23,589 nucleotides of DNA from Sphaeroforma arctica JP610. Its lineage: Eukaryota > Opisthokonta > Ichthyosporea > Ichthyophonida. Shown here piece after piece: positions 1 to 9,639 of this stretch. The DNA lies in assembly GCF_001186125.1 (NCBI RefSeq), contig NW_014040467.1:90314-113902 (forward strand), given 5' to 3'. The notes under the pieces were generated by a model. The model saw only the letters and a list, made by a program, of their open reading frames with translations. It was not told where the DNA came from and did not search any database. The translations under genes and the position numbers were made by a program. Within the stretch, counting starts at the first letter, position 1. Every line of letters starts with the position of its first letter.

Positions 1-325
1 GCACCTTAATAAGTTCACCCGACGGTGTAAACGATGGTACTGCCAACAAAGGAAGGTTAACAATCGACGCAGATGTTCGACGATTGGTGACAAACTCAGT
101 GTTCCCATTTGTGTACTTGCTTCGTTACATGTGGTTTGTACTTGTCAGATAAAAAAATTCTTGTCTGCCGACGTAGGCCCAGGTGTATATCTCGAGGAAT
201 GAGGAGTGACACCTCACTACCCGGGAGTGTCCAGCGAGCTGCATCCAGAATAGTGTCATTAGCATCCAGGTATTGGCGTAAGCGTTCGCGTATATCATCT
301 GGCTCGGACCAGTCTGGGGCCATTC
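1..325 (-). pseudogene. protease-to-RT connection, start of reverse transcriptase, element A
   Basis: Minus-strand coding resembling element B at about 8730-9040, with shared blocks RQYLDAN, LPGSEVSL and KPHVT-QVHKWEH, then the lead-in to the first RT block. The window ends here, so the catalytic RT motifs are not seen for this copy. Confidence 0.7.
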
Positions 326-329
326 AAAG

Positions 330-975
330 ATTGATCGGTTCCAGTAGTTCATGCATAACATTACGATTAATTTCTGGAAATGGAGATACTAATCCGGTTA
401 AGCCTAATTCCAACTCACCCATAATATCCATACCCAGTATTATATCAATGTTATCCGGTAGGTTCATAAGTTCAAACGTACAACCCTCAGTAGCAGCCTG
501 CCCGTACTGGACTTTTGTTGCTTGTGTTATGCCCAAACGTGGAGTCCTGAAGGCTTTGTCCGTAAAATATATGTAACTATCCTTGGCCGGTGGTGTAATA
601 GAAAGGTCTGCCTTAGCTGCGAATGCCTGAGTGATGACTGACCGGTTGACCCCCGTGTCAATAGGGGTGCGCATGTCATGTCCGTTCACTTGTAAAGTAA
701 CATATATATACGGTTGTCAGTAGGAAACAATTTATCTTTAACTGCAAATATTCTTGTTGCCGTGTGATCAAAGGACATGCACATATTCACATCAGGCACC
801 CCAGCCTGCCAATCCGAATCTGTTTCAACTTCCCAACCATCGGGTGTCTGCTCTTCTTCCATCAACTCATCGCCACTCTGCACATACGACTCACCGACCA
901 AGTCATGAATGTGCATCACCTCATTCTCCCCCGTCTCGGTGGTTGGTTGATCAGGCATAATATCACCGTCCACTA
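330..975 (-). pseudogene. acidic linker and aspartic protease region of element A
   Basis: An acidic linker (about 690-970) with the block EVMHIHDLVGESY is followed by a retropepsin-like domain. That domain has the active-site motif IDTG near 655 and a C-terminal ILGMDIMGELELGLTGL block, typical of Ty3/gypsy proteases that cut Gag-Pol. Both blocks recur in element B at about 8120-8690. Fossil copy. Confidence 0.8.
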
Positions 976-999
976 AGTTAACACGAGGCCGGAAATTAG

Positions 1000-2979
1000 T
1001 ACTCGATCGATGAGTTCCGCGTGTCGATGTGCTTGCAGACCACCATTTTGTGTGCGGTTACTTGTGTTAGCCTGGACCGGTACTCGTTGTAAGTTAGGAA
1101 AACGACTTGCATGTCCTGGTCCCGGCGGAATGTTTTGCTCATATGATCGACAACGAACCCGTGGGTTCAACGTAGGCGGTGCATGCGGGTTAGCGCGTGT
1201 ATTCACTTCCGTACGCAAATTTGAACGTGATCGCGAGTTCCGTCCTGGCGATATTCTTCTGCTTTGTCAATGTTCACACGGAATGTATTACGCATATTCT
1301 CAGATGAGTAGTTTCGCCACTGTGGATGCATTCGAAGAGTATACCGGTAATACGCCCCACCTGCAGCTTGGCGTATAATATTAAGTATACAATGGTTGCG
1401 GTATACCTGTAGGGGGTTTTCATACTGTCGCATTTCCATGAACTCCACCTTGCGTTCAAAATCACGAACCTGAGTATCAAGCGGTACCGATGTCTTCAGC
1501 TTCATACACGCTATCACCCGGCGGTATGCGTTATCCTCCAGGTCTTGTTCTTGTGTACGTACAATAAAAGCAGTGGCATCCTCAAATGTCAGAGACTGTA
1601 AATTTTGCTCGTTTTCCACAATAAAATCCAATAACGTCATAGAAGCCCCTTCATGCTGTAGAGCTCGGTGTAAACTCATTTGCATGTGATTTGGTTCTAG
1701 CTTGTGGAATCGCGCATTCTTATGCCAGTCCAATATAAAAGCGTGTAGCTGTATCTTCTGCCGATTGTCCAAATAATAGTTGCCCTTTGGGTTGGGCAGT
1801 CATTCTTTCGGTGTCCGTTTGTCGACCGTTATTGAACACGTCTTCAGGGTCTCATTCGAAGCAGGAATTAGACCCTGTAATGCACGCGCATCGTCTATGC
1901 GTCCGTCTGCTTCTGCATGCATCATCCGTTGGGTCAGTTGAATAACTTGCATCTTCATCTCGGCCGCTGTCGATACAGTACCGCCTGTGGGTCTTCCAAG
2001 TAGCGGTCGTGAAGAACAGGAAAGTGTCTGCGGTATGCAATTGTATCAATAGAGACATTCGCCGCATCCTGATAATTCTCCTGTACCTCTTCGGGTGAAC
2101 GTGGGCTCCGGTGACGTTGCAACTTATCACGTGACCCTGGTTCATCTGTTGCTGCGGGGACTTCATCACTCTGCGGAAGACATCAAAGGAGCGTTTTGCC
2201 GACGACGATAAATTCCGAGGAGTGTCCATGTCCAAGTGTAAATCCGCAGGTTCCAAAAAATATTCTACCAGGGGATTCCACCGATACCAATCCGGACCAT
2301 TAGGCGGCGTCTCATCAGGGGTCGGAATTGTTTGTGCCCGATTTTGAGCGTTCTTCAACAATCGCTCTCTGCGAGTAACATGAACATTGTCGTAAGGAGC
2401 CACCTGAGGTACAGGCTTCGTACGTCCAATTATACGTTTCACCAGGCTAATTTGTTCCATGTTGTTAGCCCCGTTGTCAAGTAACTGGATGGTGGGTGTC
2501 AACCCTGCCTGCGTTGGGTATTGAGGAGCCCAATGTTGTTGCACTGTTGGTGCGGCTTGAGTCTCAGAAAAATGCTCATCATCTGTCGCCTGGTCCGAGT
2601 CCTGGGGTGTAGACGTGTCAATATCCGCCAGTGACAATTCACGGAGTTGGTGGAGTTGCTCTTGAAAGAGAAGAATATTTTCAGTGGCCTCCTGCATATG
2701 CATCATCGCATTCAAGTGTCCTTCCTGATCATGAATCCAGTCTGGGGACTGTCTAAGGTTTCAATTGAGGATTGAGCCTCCGAAAGTAAACGGGTCAATT
2801 CCTCATGGATTTCCACTTTCTAATCGTCTTCGGGTGCAGGTTTCTTGGCAAGTGCTGCCTTCACCTTATTGCATATGTATCACAGTTAGACGACGAAGAG
2901 TTCCAATCAACCGACTCAGCAGCCGGTCACAGGCTTGCTTACCCACCATAGGCATCGGTCTAGTCTTGGGTCCCGTCAT
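1000..2979 (-). pseudogene. gag region of element A
   Basis: The region starts at an ATG a few bases inside the LTR end (plus-strand CAT at 2977-2979) and encodes gag-like protein. An N-terminal helical segment contains a LREL-SLADIDTS stretch. A central capsid-like part (about 1300-1770) contains the blocks KIQLHAFILDWHK and LDFIVENEQ. A proline-rich C-terminal part follows. The same blocks occur in the same order in element B at about 6240-7700. Gag proteins of this family package element RNA into particles. This copy is decayed and is described only as a fossil. Confidence 0.75.
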
Positions 2980-2980
2980 C

Positions 2981-3277
2981 GTAAACTAAGTTGCTTCTTA
3001 GTAGATTTAACCTTTCAAGAACGTAGTATAATAAATACAGTAGTTCGGTCACTTGAAAATGTAGTCAAAACAGAGTTGCGCTTAGTCAAAAGTGTTAAGT
3101 CTGAAATAAGTGAACTCAGTCAGAAGTGCCGTTGTGAACGGCGCGTCTGCTGTATTTATTAATCACGTTCTTATGTGGAACGATATTTTCTCTAACAACG
3201 GAAGATTGTGAAAATCTCCGTATCTAAGATTATGGCCTCCTAGTTACTAAATAATGATGACATCCGATGAGTCATCA
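2981..3277 (-). repeat. LTR of element A (5' LTR)
   Basis: Its reverse complement aligns with 5598-5940 (LTR of element B) over most of its length. Shared blocks include the TGATGACTCA start, an AATAAA signal (TTTATT on plus at 3155-3160), a GCCGTT/AACGGC hairpin and an end reading CAACTTAGTTTAC just upstream of the gag start. The outer edge is set by where similarity to B stops, near 3277, so it is accurate only to within about 10-20 bp. No convincing tRNA primer-binding site was recognised between LTR end and gag start. Confidence 0.7.
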
Positions 3278-3311
3278 TTCTCTCTCACTAAATTATCTAT
3301 TCTACTATCTA

Positions 3312-3443
3312 GTCCGGTCATCGGGTCCGTTCCTCAATAAAAATTTCCCTTAGGTCCGGTCCTCTGGTCCGGTCCTAAATTCCTCTTGTCAGTCCGGTCC
3401 TCTGGTTCGGTCCTAAATCTCCGTCTACGGTACTTTGTCCACA
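3312..3443 (+). repeat. left terminal inverted repeat of the DNA transposon
   Basis: It begins GTCCGGTC just inside a TA and contains several copies of a GGTCCGGTCCTCT-like word (about 3353-3416), ending near GTACTTTGTCCACA (3430-3443). The same words occur inverted at the right end. Iterated words inside long TIRs are often transposase-binding sites; that role is inferred. Confidence 0.7.
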
Positions 3444-3930
3444 CTCGGCCCACCCACCCATCCACACATGCCGTACGTGAGCACATATGTAAACATATAT
3501 ATGTAAACATATATATGTAAACATACACACAATCACACAGACGCACACACCCGGCCCACCCACCCACCCACACATGCCGTATGTGAGCACATGTGTAAAC
3601 ATATATATGTAAACATACACACAATCACACAGACACGCACACATACGGCCCACCCACCCACCCATACATGCTGTATGTGAGCACATAGGTAAACATATAT
3701 ATGTAAACATACACACAATCATACAGACGCACACACACGGCCCACCCACCCACCCACACATGCCGTATGTGAGCACACATGTAAACATATATACGTAAAC
3801 ATACACACAATCACACATACGCACACACACGGCCCATCCACCCACCCACACATGCCGTATGTGAGCACATATGTATACATATATACGTAAACATACACAC
3901 AATCACACAGATGCACACACACGGCCCACC
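3444..3930. repeat. minisatellite, five units of about 92-105 bp plus a partial unit
   Basis: Units start with CGGCCCACCCACCC near 3446, 3551, 3646, 3738 and 3830, with a partial one at 3922. Each unit carries CACATGCCGTATGTGAG, an ATATATATGTAAACATA stretch and a CACACAATCACACAGACGCA tail. The first unit is longer because the AACATATATATGT word is repeated. It lies directly inside the left inverted repeat and abuts the transposase remnant, so it probably expanded within the transposon. Open frames cross it on the minus strand only because of its composition; they are not treated as genes. Confidence 0.95.
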
Positions 3931-3931
3931 G

Positions 3932-4468
3932 GTCTTTGTCGACAAGGCTTCTAGAGATGCCCTTTCGACGTTTAGGAAGCGAGGCAGGGACTGAAGAATA
4001 CAAAATTATTTTCAGTCATCCCGTTTGAACGGGGAGTATGTGCAAGTATTCTCGCGGCCCTTAATCTGCGGCTGGGGTATGACTTCAGGTACCTACGACG
4101 CGCGCACATGTTATCAGCAGTTTAAAGACTATATACTTTCTACTCTAAATCCGTGGCCACCACCGAATTCAATAGCTATATTAGATCACGCTCGAATTCA
4201 TCGAGCTTATATAGTGAGTCTTATTATGACAGTTGGTGCGATGTGTTTGTTTCTCCCCCCTTATTCCCCGTATTTAAATCCGATTGAACTCGCATTCGGA
4301 AGTCTTAAAGCGTGGCTTAGTCGTGAGTGTCAGTACCTATACACTAAGCTACCTTACGACTGTTTGAATATGGGGTTGGAATTATGTCTTGGTGAAGAGA
4401 TGGGGTTTACGGAGGATCTTACATTGTCTTATGCATATTGTTGCTACCTCCCTGATGGTAGTATCTAG
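3932..4468 (+). pseudogene. DDE_3 (Tc1/mariner-type) transposase, partial
   Basis: Two blocks match the catalytic core. The first, at 3932-3991 (VFVDKASRDALS), resembles the strand carrying the first aspartate, and ends at a TGA (3992-3994). The second, at about 4085-4400, holds ILDHARIH (second Asp codon at 4184), LPPYSPYLNPIE (Glu codon at 4286) and FGSLKAWL. There are 33 residues between that Asp and Glu, close to the DD34-35E spacing of the superfamily. Between the blocks, the stretch around 4035-4080 reads better in a different frame (CASILAALNL), implying a frameshift. The N-terminal DNA-binding domain is absent, and the minisatellite occupies its place. The enzyme would cut and join the transposon ends. 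The family call is firm, and the copy is dead. Confidence 0.85.
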
Positions 4469-5021
4469 TGGGAGCAATTAGTTAATCACAATAGAGCTGG
4501 ATATTTCGCTTTTTTTACGTAAGCTTCAGCAGCGCCAGGACAACGAATCGGACTCACATGAGGATGCGCCCGCAAGTGCTGTAGATGCAGAATTAGGAAA
4601 TTTCATCGATCTAGACTCGGACTTGGCGGCTGATACACCAGGCGACTCCATGAATTCATTTTTGATTGGGATCTGCTGTGGTGTAGCATTTCATCAAGTG
4701 TCCTCGCATGTCTTTGCCAAGATCTGCAAATGGTATAGTTGCAGTGCTCCATACGAATTCATTAAGTGTTGTTTGGGCGAGTGTTTCACAGGCCCTAGCT
4801 GCTTCCACATTATCTTTAGGCAATCCTAAACCTGCAATACCATTTGAAGATGGAATCCTTTCCCTGTAGTTAGACCTGTGGGGCATATGCCAAAGAGTAA
4901 AGGGTAAGCCGATGGACAGAAACATATGTTTGGGACATACTAAAATGTCCATCAACTATTGTCTAACAGGACCATCCGTTCATTTTACATTACGCTTTAC
5001 CTGCATCGGCAACGTGAAGTC
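4469..5021 (-). other. transposon interior, no recognised gene; a minus-strand open stretch
   Basis: A minus-strand open frame covers about 4656-4955. Its best-looking part (SSNGIAGLGLPKDNVEAARA, then a segment to a stop near 4656) has protein-like composition but matches no family I recognise. It could be a remnant of a second transposon gene or a captured host exon. The plus strand shows nothing convincing after the transposase stop at 4466-4468. Confidence 0.25.
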
Positions 5022-5441
5022 TTAAGAGGTTTTCTGTCTAAAATCTTGATTGTGCCTGAGAATACAACGACGCTCTCGCTTTCTCGCCATCATAGCATCC
5101 AGTTGTTTTGAGTGTTGTAAACTAAACGAATCAGGCATGTCTGCGTATTGAATTTCCTCGCCTGGTTTTAGATTCTTGGCGCTATCAACTGTTATTGCAT
5201 TACGGCAATGCCAAAGTGCTCGAACTCTGGTCTCTGTATCGCGATTAGGACATAATTTCTCTGTCATATCCACAGTTACTACTTGTGCAACGGCCGTGTT
5301 TTGCCGTGTACTCCGAGTACTCTTATCACTAGCTTTTGCTGCGTTGAACCATAACTCGATTTGCATACATTTGTGCCGTTGCTTACTACCATGCGCACCT
5401 TTCTTGGAATTTTTGGTCACCTTATCAAATTGTGGACAAAG
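5022..5441 (-). CDS. unrecognised minus-strand open frame inside the DNA transposon
   Basis: The minus-strand frame is open from inside the right inverted repeat to a TAA just below 5025. Upstream of about 5441 the translation is just TIR repeat words, so a coding start in or after the TIR is more likely. The first internal Met candidate gives roughly 90 residues. The composition is mixed and charged (TRSTRQNTAVAQ, NRDTETRVRALWHC, RKRERRC), with no transmembrane segment or known motif. It is convergent with the plus-strand transposase. It may be a second transposon gene, a captured exon, or chance. No function is assigned. Confidence 0.3.
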   Translation of the reverse strand, partial: LCPQFDKVTKNSKKGAHGSKQRHKCMQIELWFNAAKASDKSTRSTRQNTAVAQVVTVDMTEKLCPNRDTETRVRALWHCRNAITVDSAKNLKPGEEIQYADMPDSFSLQHSKQLDAMMARKRERRCILRHNQDFRQKTS

Positions 5442-5563
5442 TACCCTGGACGGACATTTAGGACGGGACCAGCGAGCCCAACCTACAGGTGCAATTTTAG
5501 GACCGGACCAGAGGACCGGACCTAAGTATAATATTTCAGGACCGCACTCAGAGGGACCGGGCC
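5431..5563 (-). repeat. right terminal inverted repeat of the DNA transposon
   Basis: Reverse-complement partner of 3312-3443. It runs from TGTGGACAAAGTAC (5431-5444) to GGACCGGGCC just before TA at 5564. The central AGGACCGGACC repeats at about 5502-5524 match the left end best, while the segment at about 5460-5495 has diverged. Confidence 0.7.
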
Positions 5564-5597
5564 TAATATTGAGACAGAGGAATTTAACATGAAAGAT

Positions 5598-5940
5598 TGA
5601 TGACTCAGAAGGTGTCATCATAATTTAGTATCTAAGAGACGACAACCATAGAGATGACTCATATAGTGTCATCATAATTTAGTAACTAGGAGACGAAAAC
5701 CATAGATACGGGTATTTTCATAATTAACCATTGTAAAAGAAAATCCCGTTCCACACAGGAACGTGATAATAAATACAGCAGATGCGCCGTTCATAACGGC
5801 ACTTCTGTCCGAGTTCACTTATTTCAGACTTAACACTCTTTATTAAGTGATACTTGGTTTTGACAACATATTTAAGTGACCGAACTACTGTATACTATGT
5901 ACTTTAAAAGATAAAACAACTAAGAAGCAACTTAGTTTAC
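5598..5940 (+). repeat. LTR of element B (5' LTR)
   Basis: Aligns with the reverse complement of 2981-3277. It contains a 54-bp tandem duplication at its start (5599-5652 and 5653-5706), an AATAAA at 5768-5773, a GCCGTT-CAT-AACGGC hairpin at 5786-5800 and the terminal CAACTTAGTTTAC. A T-rich run separates it from the gag ATG at 5958. The start is placed where similarity to A begins. Confidence 0.75.
5599..5706 (+). repeat. 54-bp tandem duplication in the LTR of element B
   Basis: Two near-identical units, both starting GATGACTCA and containing GTGTCATCATAATTTAGTA and an AACCATA end. Element A has a single unit. Each unit carries an ATGACTCA word and a TGATGAC...GTCATCA imperfect palindrome. 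Confidence 0.85.
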
Positions 5941-5957
5941 TTTTTTTTTTTACAACG

Positions 5958-8000
5958 ATGACGGGACCCGAGACTAGACCGTTGCCAACGGTGGGTAAGA
6001 AAGCCTGTGACCAGCTGCTGAAACGGTTGCTTAGAACTATTCGCCATTTACCGAGCTATGAGATAAGGCGGATACAGTACGCGCCAAGAAACCTGCATCC
6101 GAAGACGACGAGAAGGTGGGAATCCATTTGGAATTGACCCATTTGTTGTTGGAGGCCCAGTACTCAATCCAAACCTTGGGTAGGCTTAGCCGAGCCCCAA
6201 AATGGATTGCGGATCAAGCAGGACACTTGAATACGTTGATGCATGCGAAGGAGGCAAAGGAAAAGAGTCGCCTCATTCAAGAACAACTCCGCCAACTCCG
6301 TCAATCGTCACTGGCAGATATTGACACATCGATGCCCCAGGACACGGCCCAGGCGACAGTGAATGATGATTTTCTGAGACTGAGGCCGAACCAACAGTGC
6401 AACATCATTGGGCTCCTCAATACCCAACATAGGCAGAGTCGACACCAACCGACCAGTCACCTGACAGCGGGGCTATCGACATGAAGCAAATTAGCCCGGT
6501 GAAACTCAGGATTGGCCGCACGAAGCCCGTACCTCAAGTGGCTCCTTACGAGAATGTCCATGTTACGCGCAGAGAGCGGTTGCTGAAGAACGCTCAAAAT
6601 TGAGCCCAGACAATTCCGACTCCTGATGAGATGCCGGCTGATGGTGCGGATTGATATCAGGAATCGACAACTTTGGTGAAATCACCTGGTATAATTTTTT
6701 TGGACCCAGCGGACTTACATTTGGACATGGTTAACCTTGAAGCGGTCCTTTGAGGCATTTCGCAGAGTGATGAAATCTCCACGCCAACAGCCTACTCACG
6801 GTCAAGCGGCAGCGAATTTATTCCGAGACAAATTACAACAGCATCGTCGTCCGCAATCTCCAAAAAAAAGGAAGGAGAACTGTCAAGATATTGCAAATGT
6901 ACCTATCGATACGCTTGCAAACCGTAAGCACTTTCCTGTTCACCACAATCGCTACCTAGAAGACCCGTAGGATGTGAAACGATGTAAGATATCACCATCT
7001 ACTGAGGCGCGTATTACCGAATCTACCGCGGCAGAGATGAAAACGCAGGTATTCCTTCTCACCCAACGTATGATGCAAGCAGAAGCTGAGGGGCGCACCG
7101 AGGAAGCGCGTTCGTTGCAGGGTTTAATTCGCACATCCAACGAGACATTGAAGACTTGCTCAATAACGATAGATAAACGGACACCCAAGGAATGGCCACC
7201 TAATCCACAGGGCAGCTTTTATTTGGATAATCCGCAGAAGATACAGCTGCATGCGTTTATCTTGGATTGGCATAAGAAAGCAAAATTTCACAAACTAGAC
7301 CCGATTCATATGCAGATGGGCCTACATAGAGCTTTACAGATAGAAGGAGTACCCAAGGCGCTATTGGACTTTATCGTGGAGAACGAACAAAAATTGCAGT
7401 CCATGTCGTCTCAGGACGCCAATGTTTATATTGTACACACACACGAACAAGATCTGGAGGATATCGCATACAGAAATGTATCGGTTTGCATGAAATTAAA
7501 CCCTTCGGTGCCGCTAGAGACACAACTTCGATATTTTGAACGCAAAGTAGACTTTATGGAGATGCGACAGTATGAGAATCCGCTACAAGTATACCGCAAC
7601 CATGGTATGCTCAACCTAATCAATTAAGCTGCGGGGGGTACATACTACCGTGATACTCTTCGTATGCACCCCCTAGCTGGCGAGAATATTCCGCGGCGCA
7701 AATGCGTGATGTATTTCGGGTGAATATTGACAAGGCGGAAGAACACCGTCGGGCAAACCTTTCCCGACCGCTACAAACCCCGGGGGGATCACGTTCACAC
7801 ACACGAATGCGTGTAGAGGCCAACACACGAGCTAATCCGCATGCGCCGCCAGTATCGAACCCTAGGGCTCGTTGTCGGTCATGTGAGCAGAATCCCCCTC
7901 CTGGCCCAGCACACGCACCACGTTGTCCAAAGTTACTGAGGGCACCGACATCAACTAACACGGGCAGCCATACGCAACATGGGGATGCGCCACCACACCG
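5958..8000 (+). pseudogene. gag region of element B
   Basis: The ATG at 5958 opens a MTGPETRPLPTVGKK start that also follows the LTR in element A. Further on are the helical EEQLRQLRQ-type segment with SLADIDTS (about 6240-6340) and the capsid-like part (about 6980-7620) with KIQLHAFILDWHKK and LLDFIVENEQK. A Cys/His cluster, CRSCEQ with a later H and C (about 7873-7930), resembles a zinc knuckle with unusual spacing. Fossil copy. Confidence 0.75.
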
Positions 8001-8089
8001 TACATAGTCTGGAGGATCATCCACGCGCCCACAACAGGTGCCGGGTAATACTTTCCGCCCTCAAGTTAATCTTGTGGATGGGGGTGATC

Positions 8090-8690
8090 AGATACCTGAT
8101 CCGACGCCAGCAGAGGTAGGAGAGAGTGAGGTGATGCATATTCATGATTTGGTCGACGAGTCGTATGTCGACAGTGAAGATGAGTTGATGGAGGCCGAGC
8201 AAGGACCAGTCGATTGGGAAGAGGAGCCAAGTTCAAATTGAGATGTTGGGGTGTCTGAGTTAAACGTGTGCGTGTCCTTTGGTCGAACGGCAACAAGAAC
8301 ATTTGCAGTAAAGGATAAATTGTTCCCTACTGACAACCGTATATATGTTACGTTACAAGTCAACGGACACGCGATGCGCACACTCATTGATACTGGGGCG
8401 AACAGCTCCGTTATTAATCAGGCATCCGCAGCAAAGGCGCAACTGTCTATTACATCATTAGCTAAGGATAGTTACATATACTTGGCGGACAAAGCTTTCC
8501 GCACTCCGCGCCTCGGCAAGACACACGCCACGACGGTTCAATATGGTGCAAAGTCTGCTGCAGGTTGTACGTTTGAACATGAATTTACCCGATACTGTTG
8601 ATGTAATTCTGGGAATGGATATTATGGGCGAATTGGGCCTAGGTCTTACTGGACTATCAACACCATTTCCAGAAATCAATCGTAATGTTA
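8090..8690 (+). pseudogene. acidic linker and aspartic protease region of element B
   Basis: The linker contains EVMHIHDLVDESYVDSEDEL. The retropepsin-like domain has the IDTGANSSVI active-site block near 8385-8415 and the ILGMDIMGELGLGLTGL block near 8605-8665. The role in the family is to cut Gag-Pol. Fossil copy. Confidence 0.85.
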
Positions 8691-8899
8691 TGGGTGAGCT
8701 ACTCGAACCGATCGACATTCGCATGGTAACAGACTTGTCCGAACCTGAGGATGTACGGCAACGACTACGACAGTACTTAGATGCCAACGAGACCATTTTG
8801 AATGCGGCTCGATGTACTCTACCAGGCAGCGAAGTATCCCTTCCCATACCTCGAGATAAACATTTGGGCCTTCGACGACAAACATGGAACTTTGTGTCA

Positions 8900-9500
8900 G
8901 ACAAGTACAAACCACACGTCACGCAACAGGTACATAAATGGGAACATGAATTGGTAACCAACAGTCGTACGTCGGCGTCAGTGGTCAATCTGCTTTTACT
9001 AGCAGTAGCATCATTTACACCATCGGGGGAACTCATTAAGGTTCGGATGTGTTTGGATTTGCGGCAGATCAATGCCCTTATTCCGGGAAACCAGTGTACG
9101 TTACCAAAGTTCAATGAGATTATTAGTAAATTAAGGGGCAAGCGATATTATACCACGTTAGATTTATCGATTGCATATCATCGCCTTCCAGTACACGAGG
9201 ACTCACAACATATGTTCTCGTTTACTTGGGACAGTCACCAATACTCCTTCACTTCGGCTCCGTTCGGATTGTCGACACTCACGTCTCAATTCCAGCGCAC
9301 AATCAGTAATCTGATGGCGGGTTTAGACGTGCAAAGCTACGTCGATGACCTTATATTTGCATCTGATAACTACGAGGAACATACTGTAACAGTAGAAGAG
9401 GTCATCCGACGGCTTACCGAGAAGAACTTCAAGCTTAATTAGAAGAAGTGTCACTTTGCAGTAAGCGAGGTTATGGTCCTGGGGAAGAAGGTTTCCGCGA
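8900..9500 (+). pseudogene. reverse transcriptase region of element B
   Basis: RT blocks in order are RMCLDLRQINALI (about 9045), TTLDLSIAYHRLPV (about 9155), FSFTW / FTSAPFGL (9210-9270) and the catalytic YVDDLIFA (about 9340). This is the Ty3/gypsy arrangement, with the conserved SAPFGL and Y-V-D-D signatures. Fossil copy. Confidence 0.88.
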
Positions 9501-9639
9501 TAGGAATTGATGTTGATCATGAGAAGCAACAACGGTTGATCGGCTGGCCAGTGCCGCGATGTCAAAGGGACATAGCATCTGCATTGGGGTTGGCGAACTT
9601 TCTACATGAGCACTTACCTAACTTTGCACATAAAGTGGC

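Larger units (their letters stand above)
1..3277 (-). mobile_element. Element A: Ty3/gypsy-type LTR retrotransposon fossil, 5' part
   Basis: This is an old LTR-element copy on the minus strand. Reading from its 5' end, the order is LTR (2981-3277), gag region, acidic linker, aspartic protease, and the segment leading into reverse transcriptase, where the window ends. The order gag-protease-RT and close resemblance to element B (gag blocks such as SLADIDTS, protease motif IDTG, pre-RT block PGSEVSL) place it in the same Ty3/gypsy-type family. It is a broken copy with several breaks. The 3' half of pol and the 3' LTR would lie left of the window. It cannot be dated from LTR pairs here because only one LTR is visible. 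Confidence 0.85.
3312..5563 (+). mobile_element. Tc1/mariner-type (DDE_3) DNA transposon with ~132-bp inverted ends, degraded
   Basis: The two ends (3312-3443 and 5431-5563) are inverted repeats of each other, and each is flanked on the outside by TA (3310-3311 and 5564-5565), the target duplication of the Tc1/mariner superfamily. Between them lie a minisatellite (3444-3930), a partial plus-strand DDE transposase (3932-4468) and about 950 bp without an assigned gene. The transposase lacks its N-terminal DNA-binding part and carries a stop, so this copy is not autonomous. It sits between two head-to-head retroelement copies, in the short gap between their LTRs. The TIR pairing was judged by eye; a self dot-plot would give exact ends. 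Confidence 0.7.

Noticed and set aside
109-1378. Plus-strand open frames (109-576, 1010-1378) opposite element A
   Set aside because: They are antisense shadows of the gag, protease and pre-RT regions, whose minus-strand protein matches element B.
2765-3162. Plus-strand frames over the LTR/gag start of element A
   Set aside because: They cross the LTR and the antisense of the gag start; shadows.
3444-3930. Possible CRISPR-like array
   Set aside because: Units are contiguous tandem copies without unique spacers, in a eukaryotic transposon.
3334-4003. Cys/Val/Tyr-rich minus-strand open frames (up to 175 codons) across the minisatellite
   Set aside because: The same residues recur in all frames because the repeat units contain no stops; the tract is tandem DNA with no independent coding sign.
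7620-9141. Minus-strand open frames of 134 and 227 codons opposite element B
   Set aside because: Antisense to recognised gag, protease and RT motifs; the protein content has no family resemblance.
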